DNA from: Chlamydiia bacterium
GTDB taxonomy: Bacteria; Chlamydiota; Chlamydiia; Chlamydiales; Simkaniaceae
NCBI GenBank assembly: GCA_030429605.1
Contig: JAUIEV010000004.1
Location: forward strand, 149,686 to 213,685
DNA length: 64,000 nt
Reading direction: 5' to 3'
Part shown: in pieces, positions 7,808 through 17,037 of the stretch
Numbering within the stretch: position 1 is the first letter of the stretch
Layout: each line of letters starts with the position of its first letter
Translations under genes and position numbers: made by a program
Notes under the pieces: model-generated
Told to the model about the DNA's origin: nothing
Database searches by the model: none
The model's input: only the letters and a program-made list of their open reading frames with translations

Positions 7808-8767
7808 ATGCTAGCGCATGAGAAGAAAATCTTTGAATACGAAGAAATGATTGCTTCTTTGAAAAAGCAAGAAAGTAGCGAGAAGTTGCTCAATACATCT
7901 GAAATTGAAAAGCTAGAAAAAAAATTAGCTAAGTTGAAGGTGTCTGTCTACTCAAAGCTTTCTCCTTCACAGCGCGTTGCTATTAGTCGTCATCCTGATC
8001 GTCCGCAGGCAAAAGATTTTATTGTGAATGTATGCGATGATTTTAGAGAAATATTTGGCGATCGCTTGTACCAAGATGACCCGGCAATCATTGCTGGATT
8101 TGGATATATCAATGGCCAAAAAGTTGCGATCATTGGGCAGGAAAAAGGGAAAGACACGGAGAGTCGTCTCTACAGAAACTTCGGTATGCCACACCCTGAA
8201 GGGTATAGAAAAGCGCTACGGGTTATGCGACTTGCTGAGAAATTCGCAATCCCTGTTGTGACACTGATAGATACTCCGGGTGCATATGCTGGACTTGCTG
8301 CTGAGGAAAGAGGGCAAGGATGGGCAATCGCAGAGAATCTTAGAGAAATGGCTGCATTGAAAACGCCGATTATTGCCGTTATCATTGGTGAGGGGTGCTC
8401 TGGTGGTGCTTTAGGGATAGGAGTTGCCGATAAAGTTGCCATGCTAAGCCATGCGTACTATTCAGTTATTTCTCCGGAAGGGTGTGCATCTATTCTCTGG
8501 CGAGATGCAAAGAAAAGCGACAAGGCTGCTGAAGCATTAAAAATGAATGCTGAAAACCTAAAAGAGTTTCAAATTATTGATGACATCCTAGAAGAACCAC
8601 TGGGAGGAGCGCATCATGATCCTCAACGGATGTTCCAAACACTTAAGGCGTATCTTTTTGAGCAATGTTCAACTCTTGAGCAAAAAGAAATGCATGAATT
8701 ACTTGATCAAAGGTATCAAAAATTTCGTGCTATGGGTGCATTTGAAGAAATGCGTGAGGATGCGTAG
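7808..8767 (+). CDS. accA: Acetyl-CoA carboxylase carboxyltransferase, alpha subunit
   Basis: 319-residue AccA, which with AccD transfers the carboxyl group from carboxybiotin to acetyl-CoA, the first step of fatty acid synthesis. The family features are clear: an N-terminal coiled-coil-like helix, then the crotonase-fold core with PVVTLIDTPGAYAG, EERGQGWAIAENL and IGEGCSGGALGIGVADKV. Length is standard (about 320). It sits next to msbA as in Chlamydia (CT265-CT264). GGGGG lies upstream of ATG 7808. Confidence 0.96.
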   Translation: MLAHEKKIFEYEEMIASLKKQESSEKLLNTSEIEKLEKKLAKLKVSVYSKLSPSQRVAISRHPDRPQAKDFIVNVCDDFREIFGDRLYQDDPAIIAGFGYINGQKVAIIGQEKGKDTESRLYRNFGMPHPEGYRKALRVMRLAEKFAIPVVTLIDTPGAYAGLAAEERGQGWAIAENLREMAALKTPIIAVIIGEGCSGGALGIGVADKVAMLSHAYYSVISPEGCASILWRDAKKSDKAAEALKMNAENLKEFQIIDDILEEPLGGAHHDPQRMFQTLKAYLFEQCSTLEQKEMHELLDQRYQKFRAMGAFEEMREDA

Positions 8768-8800
8768 CTCTGTTGTCTGAGCTTTCAGGTGAGTGAGCGG

Positions 8801-8832
8801 CAGTTTCCACTTTGAGGAAACCAGCGTTTTTT
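8801..8832 (+). terminator. Putative terminator after accA
   Basis: GTTTCC (8803-8808) pairs with GGAAAC (8816-8821), followed by CAGCG and a T-run at 8826-8832. The stem is short, so this is moderate evidence. It lies between accA and the msbA start. Confidence 0.45.
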
Positions 8833-8848
8833 GATACAATGCCGCTGT

Positions 8849-10774
8849 ATGAAAAAATTACTTCTCGCAGCAATCAGAACATCAAAACACTACACTCTTC
8901 TCGTATTCACAGTCAGTGCGATGTTGCTTCTTTCTTTTTCAAGTCAGCTTGAAATGTTTACTCTTGGTATTTTATCAAGTAAGGGCGCTGATTTTTTTAC
9001 TCTTTTTGGAGATCCGAATAAAAGCGGCATTGAGCAAACAATCACTCTCGATGAAGTGAAAGAAAAGTGGGCTCAGATTGAGGGCGATAAGAAAGGTGCT
9101 ATCTCTCAAAGTGATGCTAATGTCTATTTAGGAAAGCAAAAGACCAATAATCCGCTGCAAAGGCTGATGTATTCAGTTGAAGCCAAGTTTAATTTTGGTG
9201 GAAAAAATATCTCGGCTCTCATCTGGCTTATTCTCGTCGTTGCTATTTTTAAAGCGCTAGGTCTCTTTTTTAGTCGATACATGACTCAAATTTTAGCCAT
9301 TCGAGTCAGTAGAGACTTGCGAGAACAATATTTTGAGCATATTCAATCACTACCAATGAGTTTTTACCATAAATACAATATTGGAGCCCTTTCTGCTCGG
9401 GTTGTAGGAGATGCGTCGCAAATTGCGCAGTCTGTAAACTCATTTATTACAAATTATATTCAAGCTCCATTTCAAATAACAGCAAGTCTCATTGGGTGTT
9501 TTTTACTCTCTTGGCAGCTCTCGCTTGTTATTTTTGCTGGGCTACCTCTTATCGCGCTGCCAGCGATTTTTATTACCAGAAAAGTGAAGGCATTTACGAG
9601 AATGCTGCAGAAAAATCAAGAACGGTTTTCTTCGGTTCTTATAGATTATCTTTCTGGTGTTCAAACAGTTAAAATTTTTGGAATGGAAAATTTTTCTCTC
9701 AAGAAATACCGAGAGCAAAATAATGAAATGGCTCGCATAGAGTCAAAGACGGCAAAATATGATCTGTTGATCCGTCCGATTCTTCATACAATTACGAGCT
9801 TTTGCCTTGCTACTGTACTGATTTTTGGCTTGTATGTTCTAAAGATGAGTGTTTCTCAACTGTTTGTTTTCTGTGGGCTTCTCTATCTCTTTTATGAGCC
9901 AGTGAAAAAATTTACAGAAGAGAATGCGGTTATTCAAAAAGGTGTCGTTGCAGCTGAACGAATGTTTGAGGTGCTCGACCTTCAGCCGCTGATATGTGAT
10001 AAAGAAGATGCAATAGAACTGTGCTCGTTTAGCGAATCGATTGAATTCGATGATGTATGGTTTCGATACGGGAACGAATGGGTGCTTAAAGGGGTTTCTT
10101 TTACAGTTTCTAAAGGAGAAACGGTTGCAATTGTTGGAACAACAGGTGCTGGTAAATCGACGATTGTACAGCTCCTTCCTCGCTTATATGACATTCAGCA
10201 AGGTGAAATACGGATTGATGGAACCTCGATAAAAGATTTTACCCAAAAGTCTCTACGCAGGCAGCTGGGCTTTGTTTCGCAAAAGCCATTTCTTTTTTAC
10301 GATACAATTGCTTCAAATATTGCTTTTGGAAAAGAGTTTTCAAAAGATGAGATCGAATATGCAGCGCAAAAAGCACATGCGGCTGAATTTATCGAGAGTT
10401 TGCCAGATGGATATAATACAATGCTCGAAGAGACGGGGAAAAACTTTTCTGGTGGGCAGCAGCAACGTATAGCCATTGCAAGAGCCCTTATTAAAAAGTC
10501 TCCGATTCTTATCCTTGATGAGGCAACGTCTTCTTTAGATTCTCTGTCTGAGGAAAAAATTAAACAAGCGATTCAAGCACTTCATGGTGCAACGACCCAA
10601 ATAATTATTGCGCATAGGCTTTCAACGATTGAGCATGCTGATAGAATTATTGTTCTTGAACGGGGAGAGAAAATTGCGGAAGGAACAAAAGACGAGCTGC
10701 TTACTTCATGTCCTCAATTTACACTTATGTGGGAAACCCACTTTGCCACGTCTGGTCTGGGTTCTACATCGTGA
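8849..10774 (+). CDS. msbA: MsbA-like lipid A/multidrug ABC exporter
   Basis: 641-residue half-transporter with an N-terminal membrane domain (TM segments between residues about 15 and 315) and a C-terminal ATPase. Walker A is GTTGAGKST, the signature is NFSGGQQQRIAIARAL, Walker B is PILILDEATSSLD and the H-loop is IIAHRLST. It occupies the place of Chlamydia CT264 (msbA) and probably flips lipid A core across the inner membrane. An extra segment of about 80 residues sits between TM1 and TM2 on the periplasmic side and contains two loops reminiscent of EF-hands (DPNKSG, EGDKKGAISQSD). ATG 8849 preferred over an upstream TTG. Confidence 0.85.
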   Translation: MKKLLLAAIRTSKHYTLLVFTVSAMLLLSFSSQLEMFTLGILSSKGADFFTLFGDPNKSGIEQTITLDEVKEKWAQIEGDKKGAISQSDANVYLGKQKTNNPLQRLMYSVEAKFNFGGKNISALIWLILVVAIFKALGLFFSRYMTQILAIRVSRDLREQYFEHIQSLPMSFYHKYNIGALSARVVGDASQIAQSVNSFITNYIQAPFQITASLIGCFLLSWQLSLVIFAGLPLIALPAIFITRKVKAFTRMLQKNQERFSSVLIDYLSGVQTVKIFGMENFSLKKYREQNNEMARIESKTAKYDLLIRPILHTITSFCLATVLIFGLYVLKMSVSQLFVFCGLLYLFYEPVKKFTEENAVIQKGVVAAERMFEVLDLQPLICDKEDAIELCSFSESIEFDDVWFRYGNEWVLKGVSFTVSKGETVAIVGTTGAGKSTIVQLLPRLYDIQQGEIRIDGTSIKDFTQKSLRRQLGFVSQKPFLFYDTIASNIAFGKEFSKDEIEYAAQKAHAAEFIESLPDGYNTMLEETGKNFSGGQQQRIAIARALIKKSPILILDEATSSLDSLSEEKIKQAIQALHGATTQIIIAHRLSTIEHADRIIVLERGEKIAEGTKDELLTSCPQFTLMWETHFATSGLGSTS

Positions 10775-11387
10775 AATAGACAGCGAGTAGAATGAGGCTA
10801 CATCCCATAATTCCTTGAACAGATCGTTTGTTCTTCGTAAGCAGATCTGCTATTTTTCCAAGAGAAAGAAGAAGGGTAAGTGAGCAAAACCAAAAGAGGT
10901 TCGCTCCAAGAAACGTGCATGAAAGAAGGAGTTCGTGAACGAATGAGCTGTGTGCATTTGAGAACTGTGTGAAAAGGGCTAAGAGAAAAAAGGGAACTTT
11001 TGGATTAAGCAGATTGCATAAAAAACCTGCAAAAAACCCGGTCTGTCCTTTTTTTTGTGGAGTAGGGGTGCTTTCATCTGCCTTCCGGATGAGTGGAAGA
11101 ATCATGTTTGTTCCGAGGTAGAGCAGGTAAAATGCGCCAGCATACTGTATGATTTTTGAAAGTGCAGGATACGTTTCAAAAAGAAGCGTGATACCTAGTG
11201 AGACTGCGAAAAGATGACAGGTGAGGGCAGTTGCAATACCAAAGGAAGTCTTTATTCCTGATTTTACCCCTCCAAAGAGTGAAGCATGTGTAACAAGTGC
11301 AAAGTCAGGTCCAGGTGACATCGCAGCAAGGAGCGAGAAAAGGCCTGCTACCACGTAGGTGAAAAGCACCGTATCAGAAGTCATCAT
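10764..11387 (-). CDS. LysE/RhtB family exporter
   Basis: 207-residue inner-membrane protein with about six hydrophobic segments, of the LysE/RhtB amino-acid efflux family. The hallmark is the N-terminal LAAMSPGPDFALVT. It presumably exports amino acids or homoserine-lactone-like compounds; the substrate cannot be told. The start is an ATGATG at 11387/11384 overlapping the end of the upstream epimerase gene, with no own SD, so translation is coupled. Its 3' end overlaps the convergent msbA by 11 bases. Confidence 0.85.
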   Translation of the reverse strand: MMTSDTVLFTYVVAGLFSLLAAMSPGPDFALVTHASLFGGVKSGIKTSFGIATALTCHLFAVSLGITLLFETYPALSKIIQYAGAFYLLYLGTNMILPLIRKADESTPTPQKKGQTGFFAGFLCNLLNPKVPFFLLALFTQFSNAHSSFVHELLLSCTFLGANLFWFCSLTLLLSLGKIADLLTKNKRSVQGIMGCSLILLAVYFTM

Positions 11388-12147
11388 ACTTAAGTGTGTT
11401 ATAAATAAATCTAAATCCTCTCTCGAGTATTTTGTTGCTTGAAACGATTTTATTTCCTCCGTGAAAAATCGGCGCAGATTCATCCCAGGGAGGAAGGCGT
11501 TCTCCTTGTGCTCTTGCAGCCTCCTGATAGACCACCTCTCGTGATGGGTGAGAGGGTGTAACAACGTTATAGACACCATGTAAAGGCGTTTCTAGAGCAA
11601 AAAGAATAGCCCCTATCACATCGTCTTTGTGAACCATATTTATAGGCCACTCTTTTGGACCTGTAATCTTTCCCCGCTGAAGAATACGCGAGAGAAGAGA
11701 TCTTCCCGGGCCATATATCCCACCTAATCGGAGAACACATGCTGTGTGTTGTTGTAAAAAAATATTCTCTGCTGCGAGAAGGTGCTTTTCACGTTCTGTT
11801 GCCGGAGTACATTCATCCTGCTCAGCTACCTCTCCTTGGTGGTTTCCATAGACTCCTATCGACGAGGTGTAGATATGAAACGCATCTTTGCTGTATTTCA
11901 TGATAAAACGTGCAACATTTGGATACATTGAGTAGTCATTTTCATTTTTTGCGACCGTACATATTACAACATCAGCTTCATGAAGTGATTGTGTTATCAG
12001 TGGTTCCTCTCCAGCATCAAATGAATAATGCGTATGTTCAGAAAACTCGGGGTGTGGTGTTTTTGTCACGAGCGTGAGATGGTTTTGTGAAAGATGGGCG
12101 GCAAGTGCAAGTCCGATATATCCTGCCCCGAAAAGAACTATGTTCAT
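11374..12147 (-). CDS. NAD(P)-dependent epimerase/dehydratase-like SDR protein
   Basis: 257-residue extended-SDR protein with an N-terminal Rossmann fingerprint FGAGYIGLALA and the segment IYTSSIGVYG containing the catalytic Ser region, similar to YeeZ-type SDRs. The Tyr of the usual YxxxK is not evident (TEREKHLLAAEN at that position), so it may be an atypical or inactive member. It follows dnaQ with a 4-base overlap and is followed by the RhtB gene with overlap, so all three form one minus-strand operon. Substrate unknown. Confidence 0.75.
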   Translation of the reverse strand: MNIVLFGAGYIGLALAAHLSQNHLTLVTKTPHPEFSEHTHYSFDAGEEPLITQSLHEADVVICTVAKNENDYSMYPNVARFIMKYSKDAFHIYTSSIGVYGNHQGEVAEQDECTPATEREKHLLAAENIFLQQHTACVLRLGGIYGPGRSLLSRILQRGKITGPKEWPINMVHKDDVIGAILFALETPLHGVYNVVTPSHPSREVVYQEAARAQGERLPPWDESAPIFHGGNKIVSSNKILERGFRFIYNTLKYDDF

Positions 12148-12839
12148 GAGAGGTACCCGAGTTCAGTAAATCCTCCCTTAAGGGACTCGTTTTCGGGTTT
12201 TTCAAGAGCTCCGTTGTCAACAAGCCAGCTCACATAGCTTTTTGGAACATCTCTAAGAGGGCGTCCTTTGTACTTTCCAAATGGCATTTGCATTGTGGTC
12301 GCATCTTCTTTCAGGAGGTCGTAGATAGTGTCGATTGGAAGATCATCTGTCATTAAAGAAAATACTTGGTGTAAAATCACAACGTCGTCAAGTGCTCGGT
12401 GGGCATTATTTGCTGGAATCCCATGTATTTCTCTGAGGTGTTGCAGTGAATGCTTTGGAAGGTCGGGTCGATATTTTCTTGACCACTTTAGTGTATCGAC
12501 GTACCTCCACTCAGGAAGCTCTACATTCGCTCGTTTATATTCATGGGTTAGTAATGGGTAGTCAAAATTGTCATTGTTGTGCGCAATGAGAATGACATCT
12601 CCCTCGCAAAAGTCTATAAACTCTTGCGCTACTTCAGAAAAAGGGGGGGCATCTTTTACCATATCATCAGTGATTCCGGTAATTTTGCTTGCCTCTGCCG
12701 GAATAGGTATACGAGGGTTTACAAGCTTCTCGAACGTTCTGTTTTGGATTGGATCAAATGCAGCTATTTCAGTGATTCGATCTTGGTCAACTTTTACTCC
12801 AGTTGTTTCTGTATCGTAATATATTGGGCGTGCTCCCAC
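12144..12839 (-). CDS. dnaQ: DnaQ-like 3'-5' exonuclease with C-terminal DUF3820 domain
   Basis: 231-residue DEDDh exonuclease. Exo I is YYDTETTG, Exo II lies around AHNNDNFDYPLL, and Exo III is AHRALDD. The C-terminal 50 residues (MPFGKYKGRPLRDVPKSYV) match the small DUF3820 module often found fused to such exonucleases. It resembles Chlamydia CT261 (dnaQ) in size and neighbourhood. I place the start at GTG 12839, preceded by GAGAGG at a 5-base spacing. A longer frame to 12959 would run across the divergent promoter region and adds no homologous residues. Confidence 0.85.
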   Translation of the reverse strand: MGARPIYYDTETTGVKVDQDRITEIAAFDPIQNRTFEKLVNPRIPIPAEASKITGITDDMVKDAPPFSEVAQEFIDFCEGDVILIAHNNDNFDYPLLTHEYKRANVELPEWRYVDTLKWSRKYRPDLPKHSLQHLREIHGIPANNAHRALDDVVILHQVFSLMTDDLPIDTIYDLLKEDATTMQMPFGKYKGRPLRDVPKSYVSWLVDNGALEKPENESLKGGFTELGYLS

Positions 12840-12947
12840 GGGTACCTCTCGTAGATTTCTAAAGAGTATTGTGCATGGAGGAAAAAAAATTGTCAAAATC
12901 TCAATGAAAACGTATATTCTACGCCTGTCAAAAAGGAAGGGTTGTGT

Positions 12948-13472
12948 ATGGGTCGACAAATAATACTATTCGTTTTGTGTTGTATATGTTCAGCCAAAGG
13001 GCTGTTTGCAAATGAACATTGCAAGGCACTTTTTAGCGGACAAGATGAGCTGATTGAACGATTAGTCAGTGACATCAAGTCTGAGAAATACCTCATTCAG
13101 ATTGCTGCCTCAAGAGTGACCAATCGTAAAGTCATAAATGCGCTTATAGCTGCAAAGCGAAAGGGGATTGTGGTTGAAGTCATTCTTGATGATATGAAAG
13201 ACAGACCTTCATCAAGCGTTCGCGACCTTTTTAAAAATAATGTGCCTGTTTTTGTCTATCGGCCGAAGCATTATTTCAAAAAACCACATATTCTCCATAA
13301 GTTCTGTGTCCTTTCAGATAAGGTATGGATGGGAAACTTTGTTATCAATAGAGCTCGAAAAGCAACATTACGAGAAAGTGCTGTTGTGATTTCACATAAG
13401 GATGTCATCGAGGACTTCATGCGTGAATTTGAGTACTTGAAACACACTGAATGTAAAAGAGCAATACTATGA
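12948..13472 (+). CDS. Exported phospholipase D-like protein, degenerate HKD motif
   Basis: 174 residues: a signal peptide (IILFVLCCICSAKGLFA), then a single PLD-like domain as in Nuc-type endonucleases and chlamydial PLD-like proteins. The region equivalent to H-x-K-x4-D reads HILHKFCVLSD, so the first His is displaced by one position compared with the usual MHxKF. Activity is therefore doubtful. AAGGAAGG lies 8 bases before ATG 12948; the TTG at 12942 is a less likely start. The stop overlaps the start of a small lipoprotein gene (ATGA). Confidence 0.75.
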   Translation: MGRQIILFVLCCICSAKGLFANEHCKALFSGQDELIERLVSDIKSEKYLIQIAASRVTNRKVINALIAAKRKGIVVEVILDDMKDRPSSSVRDLFKNNVPVFVYRPKHYFKKPHILHKFCVLSDKVWMGNFVINRARKATLRESAVVISHKDVIEDFMREFEYLKHTECKRAIL

Positions 13473-13648
13473 TAAAGAAACGCGCAATACAAAAAAGTCT
13501 CTTTTGGTGTGTATTGCTGGGTCTATGTTTCACACTAAGCGGATGTTTTGTTGCATCTTCGTCTGATAATCCCTACAATACAGTCCCAACAACGAATAAC
13601 CCACACGTTGTTCCTTCAAGACCCATTCCAGGTGGAATGGCATACTAG
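13469..13648 (+). CDS. Small lipoprotein, 59 residues
   Basis: A short gene with a clear lipoprotein signal: basic N-terminus, hydrophobic core and lipobox LSGC at residues 23-26, leaving a mature peptide of about 34 residues rich in Pro, Asn and Thr. Its ATG overlaps the stop of the PLD-like gene (ATGA). Coupling plus the lipobox support a real gene. Function unknown; it may assist or anchor the exported PLD-like protein (inference). Confidence 0.65.
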   Translation: MIKKRAIQKSLFWCVLLGLCFTLSGCFVASSSDNPYNTVPTTNNPHVVPSRPIPGGMAY

Positions 13649-13653
13649 AGCAT

Positions 13654-13682
13654 TTGCTAATTAAGCAGATTTGCGCTATTTT
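13654..13682 (+). promoter_or_regulatory. Putative promoter of the pdhABC operon
   Basis: TTGCTA (13654-13659), a 17-base spacer and TATTTT (13677-13682), about 25 bases before the pdhA start at 13714. Each hexamer matches the sigma70 consensus at four of six positions. Confidence 0.35.
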
Positions 13683-13713
13683 AAAATAAAGATCAGTTAT
13701 ATTTTAGGGATGC

Positions 13714-14742
13714 ATGGCAGAAAACAACGTTGAATATAACTTTCTCAAATCGAACGAGAAAGAAGTTCTTCACACTCTAGGCAAAGAAACGTTTCTTTCA
13801 GTGCTTCGGGAGATGCTGTTAATTCGCAATTTTGAATTACGAGCAGAAGCTGCCTACCAGCAGGGAAAAGTCGGCGGATTTTTCCATGCGTATGTTGGTC
13901 AAGAAGCTATTCAGACGGCTGCTGTCTCAGCACTTGGCGTAGAGCCAAATTGGTGGATTACAACATACAGATGTCATGCTCTTGCTTTATTGACTGGGGT
14001 GACTCCAAATGAAATAATGGCTGAGCTATATGGAAAAAAAACGGGAAATGCTTTTGGAAGAGGTGGAAGTATGCACCTTTATTCTGATCGACTTCTTGGA
14101 GGCTTCGGAATCGTCGGTGGCCATGTTCCAATTGCAGCAGGAGCCGCGTTTTCGTTAAAATACAGAAAAGAAGAAGGTGTGGCGGTTTGCTTTCTCGGTG
14201 ATGGAGCCGTGGTTCAAGGTGCTTTTCATGAATCAATGAATCTTGCAGCTTTATGGGATCTTCCTCTTATTGTTGTTATTGAGAATAACCAATGGGGAAT
14301 GGGAACCGCTGTACGTAGAGCTGTTTGTGTACAACCTATAGCTGAGCATTTTGCAAAGGGGTACGGCATAGAGTCGATCACATTTGATGGAATGAGCTAC
14401 CCAGATGCATATACAGCGTTTTCAAAAGCAAAAGAGTATGTGAAAAAACATGGGCGTCCAATCCTCATGGAAGCTGTCACTGAACGATTTAAGGGACATT
14501 CTGTGTCTGACCCGGGGCTGTACCGATCAAAGGATGCCTTACAAAAGGCGATGGAAAAAGATCCAATTGCTCGAATGAAGACATGGGGGATAGAAGCGAA
14601 TTTTCTCGATGAGGATGAGTTCAAACGTCTTGACAAAGCGTGTAAAGACGAGGTCATTGCAGCCATGAAGTTTGCAGATGAAAGTCCTGACCCTGATCCT
14701 GCTGAACTAGAAAACGATGTGTTTGCTCCGGAGGACAACTAA
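13714..14742 (+). CDS. pdhA: Pyruvate dehydrogenase E1 component, alpha subunit
   Basis: 342-residue TPP-dependent E1 alpha. It decarboxylates pyruvate with the beta subunit and passes the acetyl group to the lipoyl domain of E2. The TPP/Mg-binding motif is GDGAVVQGAFHESMNLA through IENNQWGMGT; the phosphorylation-loop region GHSVSDPGLYRS is present. Length is typical (about 340). First gene of pdhABC, the same order as Chlamydia CT245-CT247. Its TAA overlaps the next ATG by one base (TAATG). Confidence 0.96.
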   Translation: MAENNVEYNFLKSNEKEVLHTLGKETFLSVLREMLLIRNFELRAEAAYQQGKVGGFFHAYVGQEAIQTAAVSALGVEPNWWITTYRCHALALLTGVTPNEIMAELYGKKTGNAFGRGGSMHLYSDRLLGGFGIVGGHVPIAAGAAFSLKYRKEEGVAVCFLGDGAVVQGAFHESMNLAALWDLPLIVVIENNQWGMGTAVRRAVCVQPIAEHFAKGYGIESITFDGMSYPDAYTAFSKAKEYVKKHGRPILMEAVTERFKGHSVSDPGLYRSKDALQKAMEKDPIARMKTWGIEANFLDEDEFKRLDKACKDEVIAAMKFADESPDPDPAELENDVFAPEDN

Positions 14743-15725
14743 TGGGTATGCAAGAAGTTGAGCTCAGAGAAGCACTACGCCAAGCTCTTGATGAAGAGAT
14801 GACTCGTGACGATGCCGTCTTTGTGATGGGAGAGGAAGTTGCAGAATACAATGGAGCATATAAAGTCACAAAAGGCATGCTGGATAAATGGGGAAGTGAC
14901 CGAGTAATAGATACTCCGATTTCAGAAAACGGCTTTGCTGGACTTTGTATAGGGGCTGCAGCAACTGGACTTCGTCCGGTTGTTGAGTTTATGAGTTTTA
15001 ATTTTTCTTTTGTCGCATTTGACCAGCTTGTTTCAAATGCAGTAAAAATGTACTACATGTCTGGAAATCGATTTTCAATTCCTATTGTTTTTCGAGGGCC
15101 AAATGGAGCTGCAGCACAGGTTTCTTGCCAGCATTCTCACTGCGTTGAAGCGATGTACGGAAATTTACCTGGATTCATTATTATAGCTCCAAGTAACCCG
15201 TATGATGCAAAGGGGTTGTTAAAAGCGGCAATTCGCTCGAATAATCCAGTGATTTTTCTTGAGAATGAGCTTGATTATGGAATGAAGATGGAAATTCCTG
15301 AAGAGGAGTATCTTGTTCCTATTGGCAAAGCAAAGGTGTTGAAAGAAGGGGCAGATATTACACTTATCTCTCATAGTCGCATGCTGAAGTTTTGCCAGGA
15401 AGCAGCTCAATCAATCGAAAAAAAGGAAGGGATTTCGGTAGAAATTATTGATCTTCGGACAATCAAACCGCTTGATACAGCGACGATCGTCCACTCAGTG
15501 CAAAAAACAAATAGATGTGTCCTTGTTGAAGAGGGGCATATGTTTGCAGGCGTTTCAGCAGAGGTAGGATTCCAAATTCAAGAGCACTGCTTTGATTATC
15601 TTGATGCTCCTATTGTACGAGTGTGTCAAAAAGAGACCCCGCTTCCATATGCAAAGAATATGGAGCAAGCATCACAACCGAATACTAAGCGAATAGAGAG
15701 TGCCCTCTATGAGGTACTAAAGTAA
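14742..15725 (+). CDS. pdhB: Pyruvate dehydrogenase E1 component, beta subunit
   Basis: 327-residue E1 beta forming the alpha2-beta2 decarboxylase. Typical motifs include VMGEEVAEYNGAYKVTKGM near the N-terminus, DTPISENGFAGLCIGAA and the C-terminal transketolase domain (IIDLRTIKPLDTATIV). The start ATG 14742 overlaps the pdhA stop; a second ATG at 14748 is also possible. The gap to pdhC is 13 bases and contains AGGAAG. Confidence 0.96.
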   Translation: MGMQEVELREALRQALDEEMTRDDAVFVMGEEVAEYNGAYKVTKGMLDKWGSDRVIDTPISENGFAGLCIGAAATGLRPVVEFMSFNFSFVAFDQLVSNAVKMYYMSGNRFSIPIVFRGPNGAAAQVSCQHSHCVEAMYGNLPGFIIIAPSNPYDAKGLLKAAIRSNNPVIFLENELDYGMKMEIPEEEYLVPIGKAKVLKEGADITLISHSRMLKFCQEAAQSIEKKEGISVEIIDLRTIKPLDTATIVHSVQKTNRCVLVEEGHMFAGVSAEVGFQIQEHCFDYLDAPIVRVCQKETPLPYAKNMEQASQPNTKRIESALYEVLK

Positions 15726-15738
15726 AGGAAGTAATTCA

Positions 15739-17037
15739 ATGCCATTTACTGTGACTATGCCAAAACTTTCTCCAACCATGGAAGGTGGAACCATTGTAAA
15801 ATGGCACGTGCAAGAAGGTGATTTTGTTGAAGCTGGAGCGCTTTTGATAGAAGTGGCGACAGATAAGGCGACAGTAGAGTACAATGCACTAGATGAAGGG
15901 TACCTCCGCAAAATTGTTGCGCAAGAGGGTGGTGATGTACGGGTTAATGAACCGATTGCTATTTTTTCTGAGACAGAAGATGAAAGCCTTGAAGGGTATG
16001 AGGTTCAAGAGCCGCCAACTGAGCATGAAACGGCAGACGCTGAACCGACTGAAGAAAAGAAAGAAGAAATACCCTCAAAACAAACTCCTTCGCCAACGAC
16101 AGGTCTTTCGCAGCCCTCGTTTGTACCACTTCCTCCTCCCGAGCAGTACGCATTTCCGCACAATGCATTCCCAAAAGAGCAGCGGCTTCGTAGTTCACCA
16201 CTTGCAAGAAAAATTGCGGAAGAGAAAGGACTTGATATATCAACGGTCCAGGGAACTGGTCCTGGTGGACGAGTGACATCACGAGATCTTGATTTTGCTG
16301 AATCAAATGCAGTAGCAACGTTCTCTCGTCAAGAATCACCAAATGAGCAAGCGGGCAGTTTTGACGAGGTTCCTCTCACTCCTATGAGAAAAGCTATAGG
16401 GGAAAGACTTCAGGCGTCAAAAACGTTTATTCCTCATTTCTATGTTCAACAAGAAGTAGATGCGGCTCCACTGATTGCTGCTCGCGAGCAGCTTAAGGCG
16501 AATGGCGTGAAAGTTACATTTAATGACTTCATTGTCAGAGCGACGGCTCTTGCCCTTCGGCAACATCCTGGTGTGAATACAGGTTTTAACTCTGAAAAAA
16601 ATACACTTATTCGCTTTAAAACAATTGATATCTCCATTGCTGTCAGCTTGCCAGATGGGTTGATTACTCCAATCGTTCGGCATGCCGATTATTTGAACCT
16701 TGGTCAAATCTCTTCTGAAGTAAAGCGGCTTGCGCAGAAGGCAAAAAGCGGAAAGCTTATGCCAGAAGAATACCAAGGGGGGTCTTTTACGATTTCAAAC
16801 CTTGGTATGTATGGAATCAATGATTTTCAAGCAGTGATTAACCCGCCGCAAAGCGCTATTCTTGCTGTTGGTGGTATGATTGACAAACCTGTGGTAAAAG
16901 GGGGGCGAGTTGTTCCTGGAAAGGTGTTGACACTATCCCTTTCAAGTGACCATAGAGTGGTCGATGGTGCTGATGCTGCACAATTTCTCAAAACTATACA
17001 AAAGCTTCTAGAATCACCCTCTATTCTTCTTATTTAA
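15739..17037 (+). CDS. pdhC: Pyruvate dehydrogenase E2, dihydrolipoyl acetyltransferase
   Basis: 432-residue E2 core of the PDH complex. One lipoyl domain (residues 1-78, lipoylated Lys in EVATDKATVEYNA), a Glu/Pro-rich linker, an E3/E1-binding domain (SSPLARKIAEEKGLDISTVQ through GPGGRVTSRDL) and the acetyltransferase domain ending with the active-site SSDHRVVDGADAAQFL. The E3 gene is not in this window. Last gene of pdhABC; an inverted repeat follows at once. Confidence 0.96.
   Translation: MPFTVTMPKLSPTMEGGTIVKWHVQEGDFVEAGALLIEVATDKATVEYNALDEGYLRKIVAQEGGDVRVNEPIAIFSETEDESLEGYEVQEPPTEHETADAEPTEEKKEEIPSKQTPSPTTGLSQPSFVPLPPPEQYAFPHNAFPKEQRLRSSPLARKIAEEKGLDISTVQGTGPGGRVTSRDLDFAESNAVATFSRQESPNEQAGSFDEVPLTPMRKAIGERLQASKTFIPHFYVQQEVDAAPLIAAREQLKANGVKVTFNDFIVRATALALRQHPGVNTGFNSEKNTLIRFKTIDISIAVSLPDGLITPIVRHADYLNLGQISSEVKRLAQKAKSGKLMPEEYQGGSFTISNLGMYGINDFQAVINPPQSAILAVGGMIDKPVVKGGRVVPGKVLTLSLSSDHRVVDGADAAQFLKTIQKLLESPSILLI

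Noticed and set aside
12840..12959. Longer N-terminus for dnaQ
   Set aside because: It would cross the divergent promoter/SD region of the PLD-like gene, and GTG 12839 has a good SD next to the first homologous residues.
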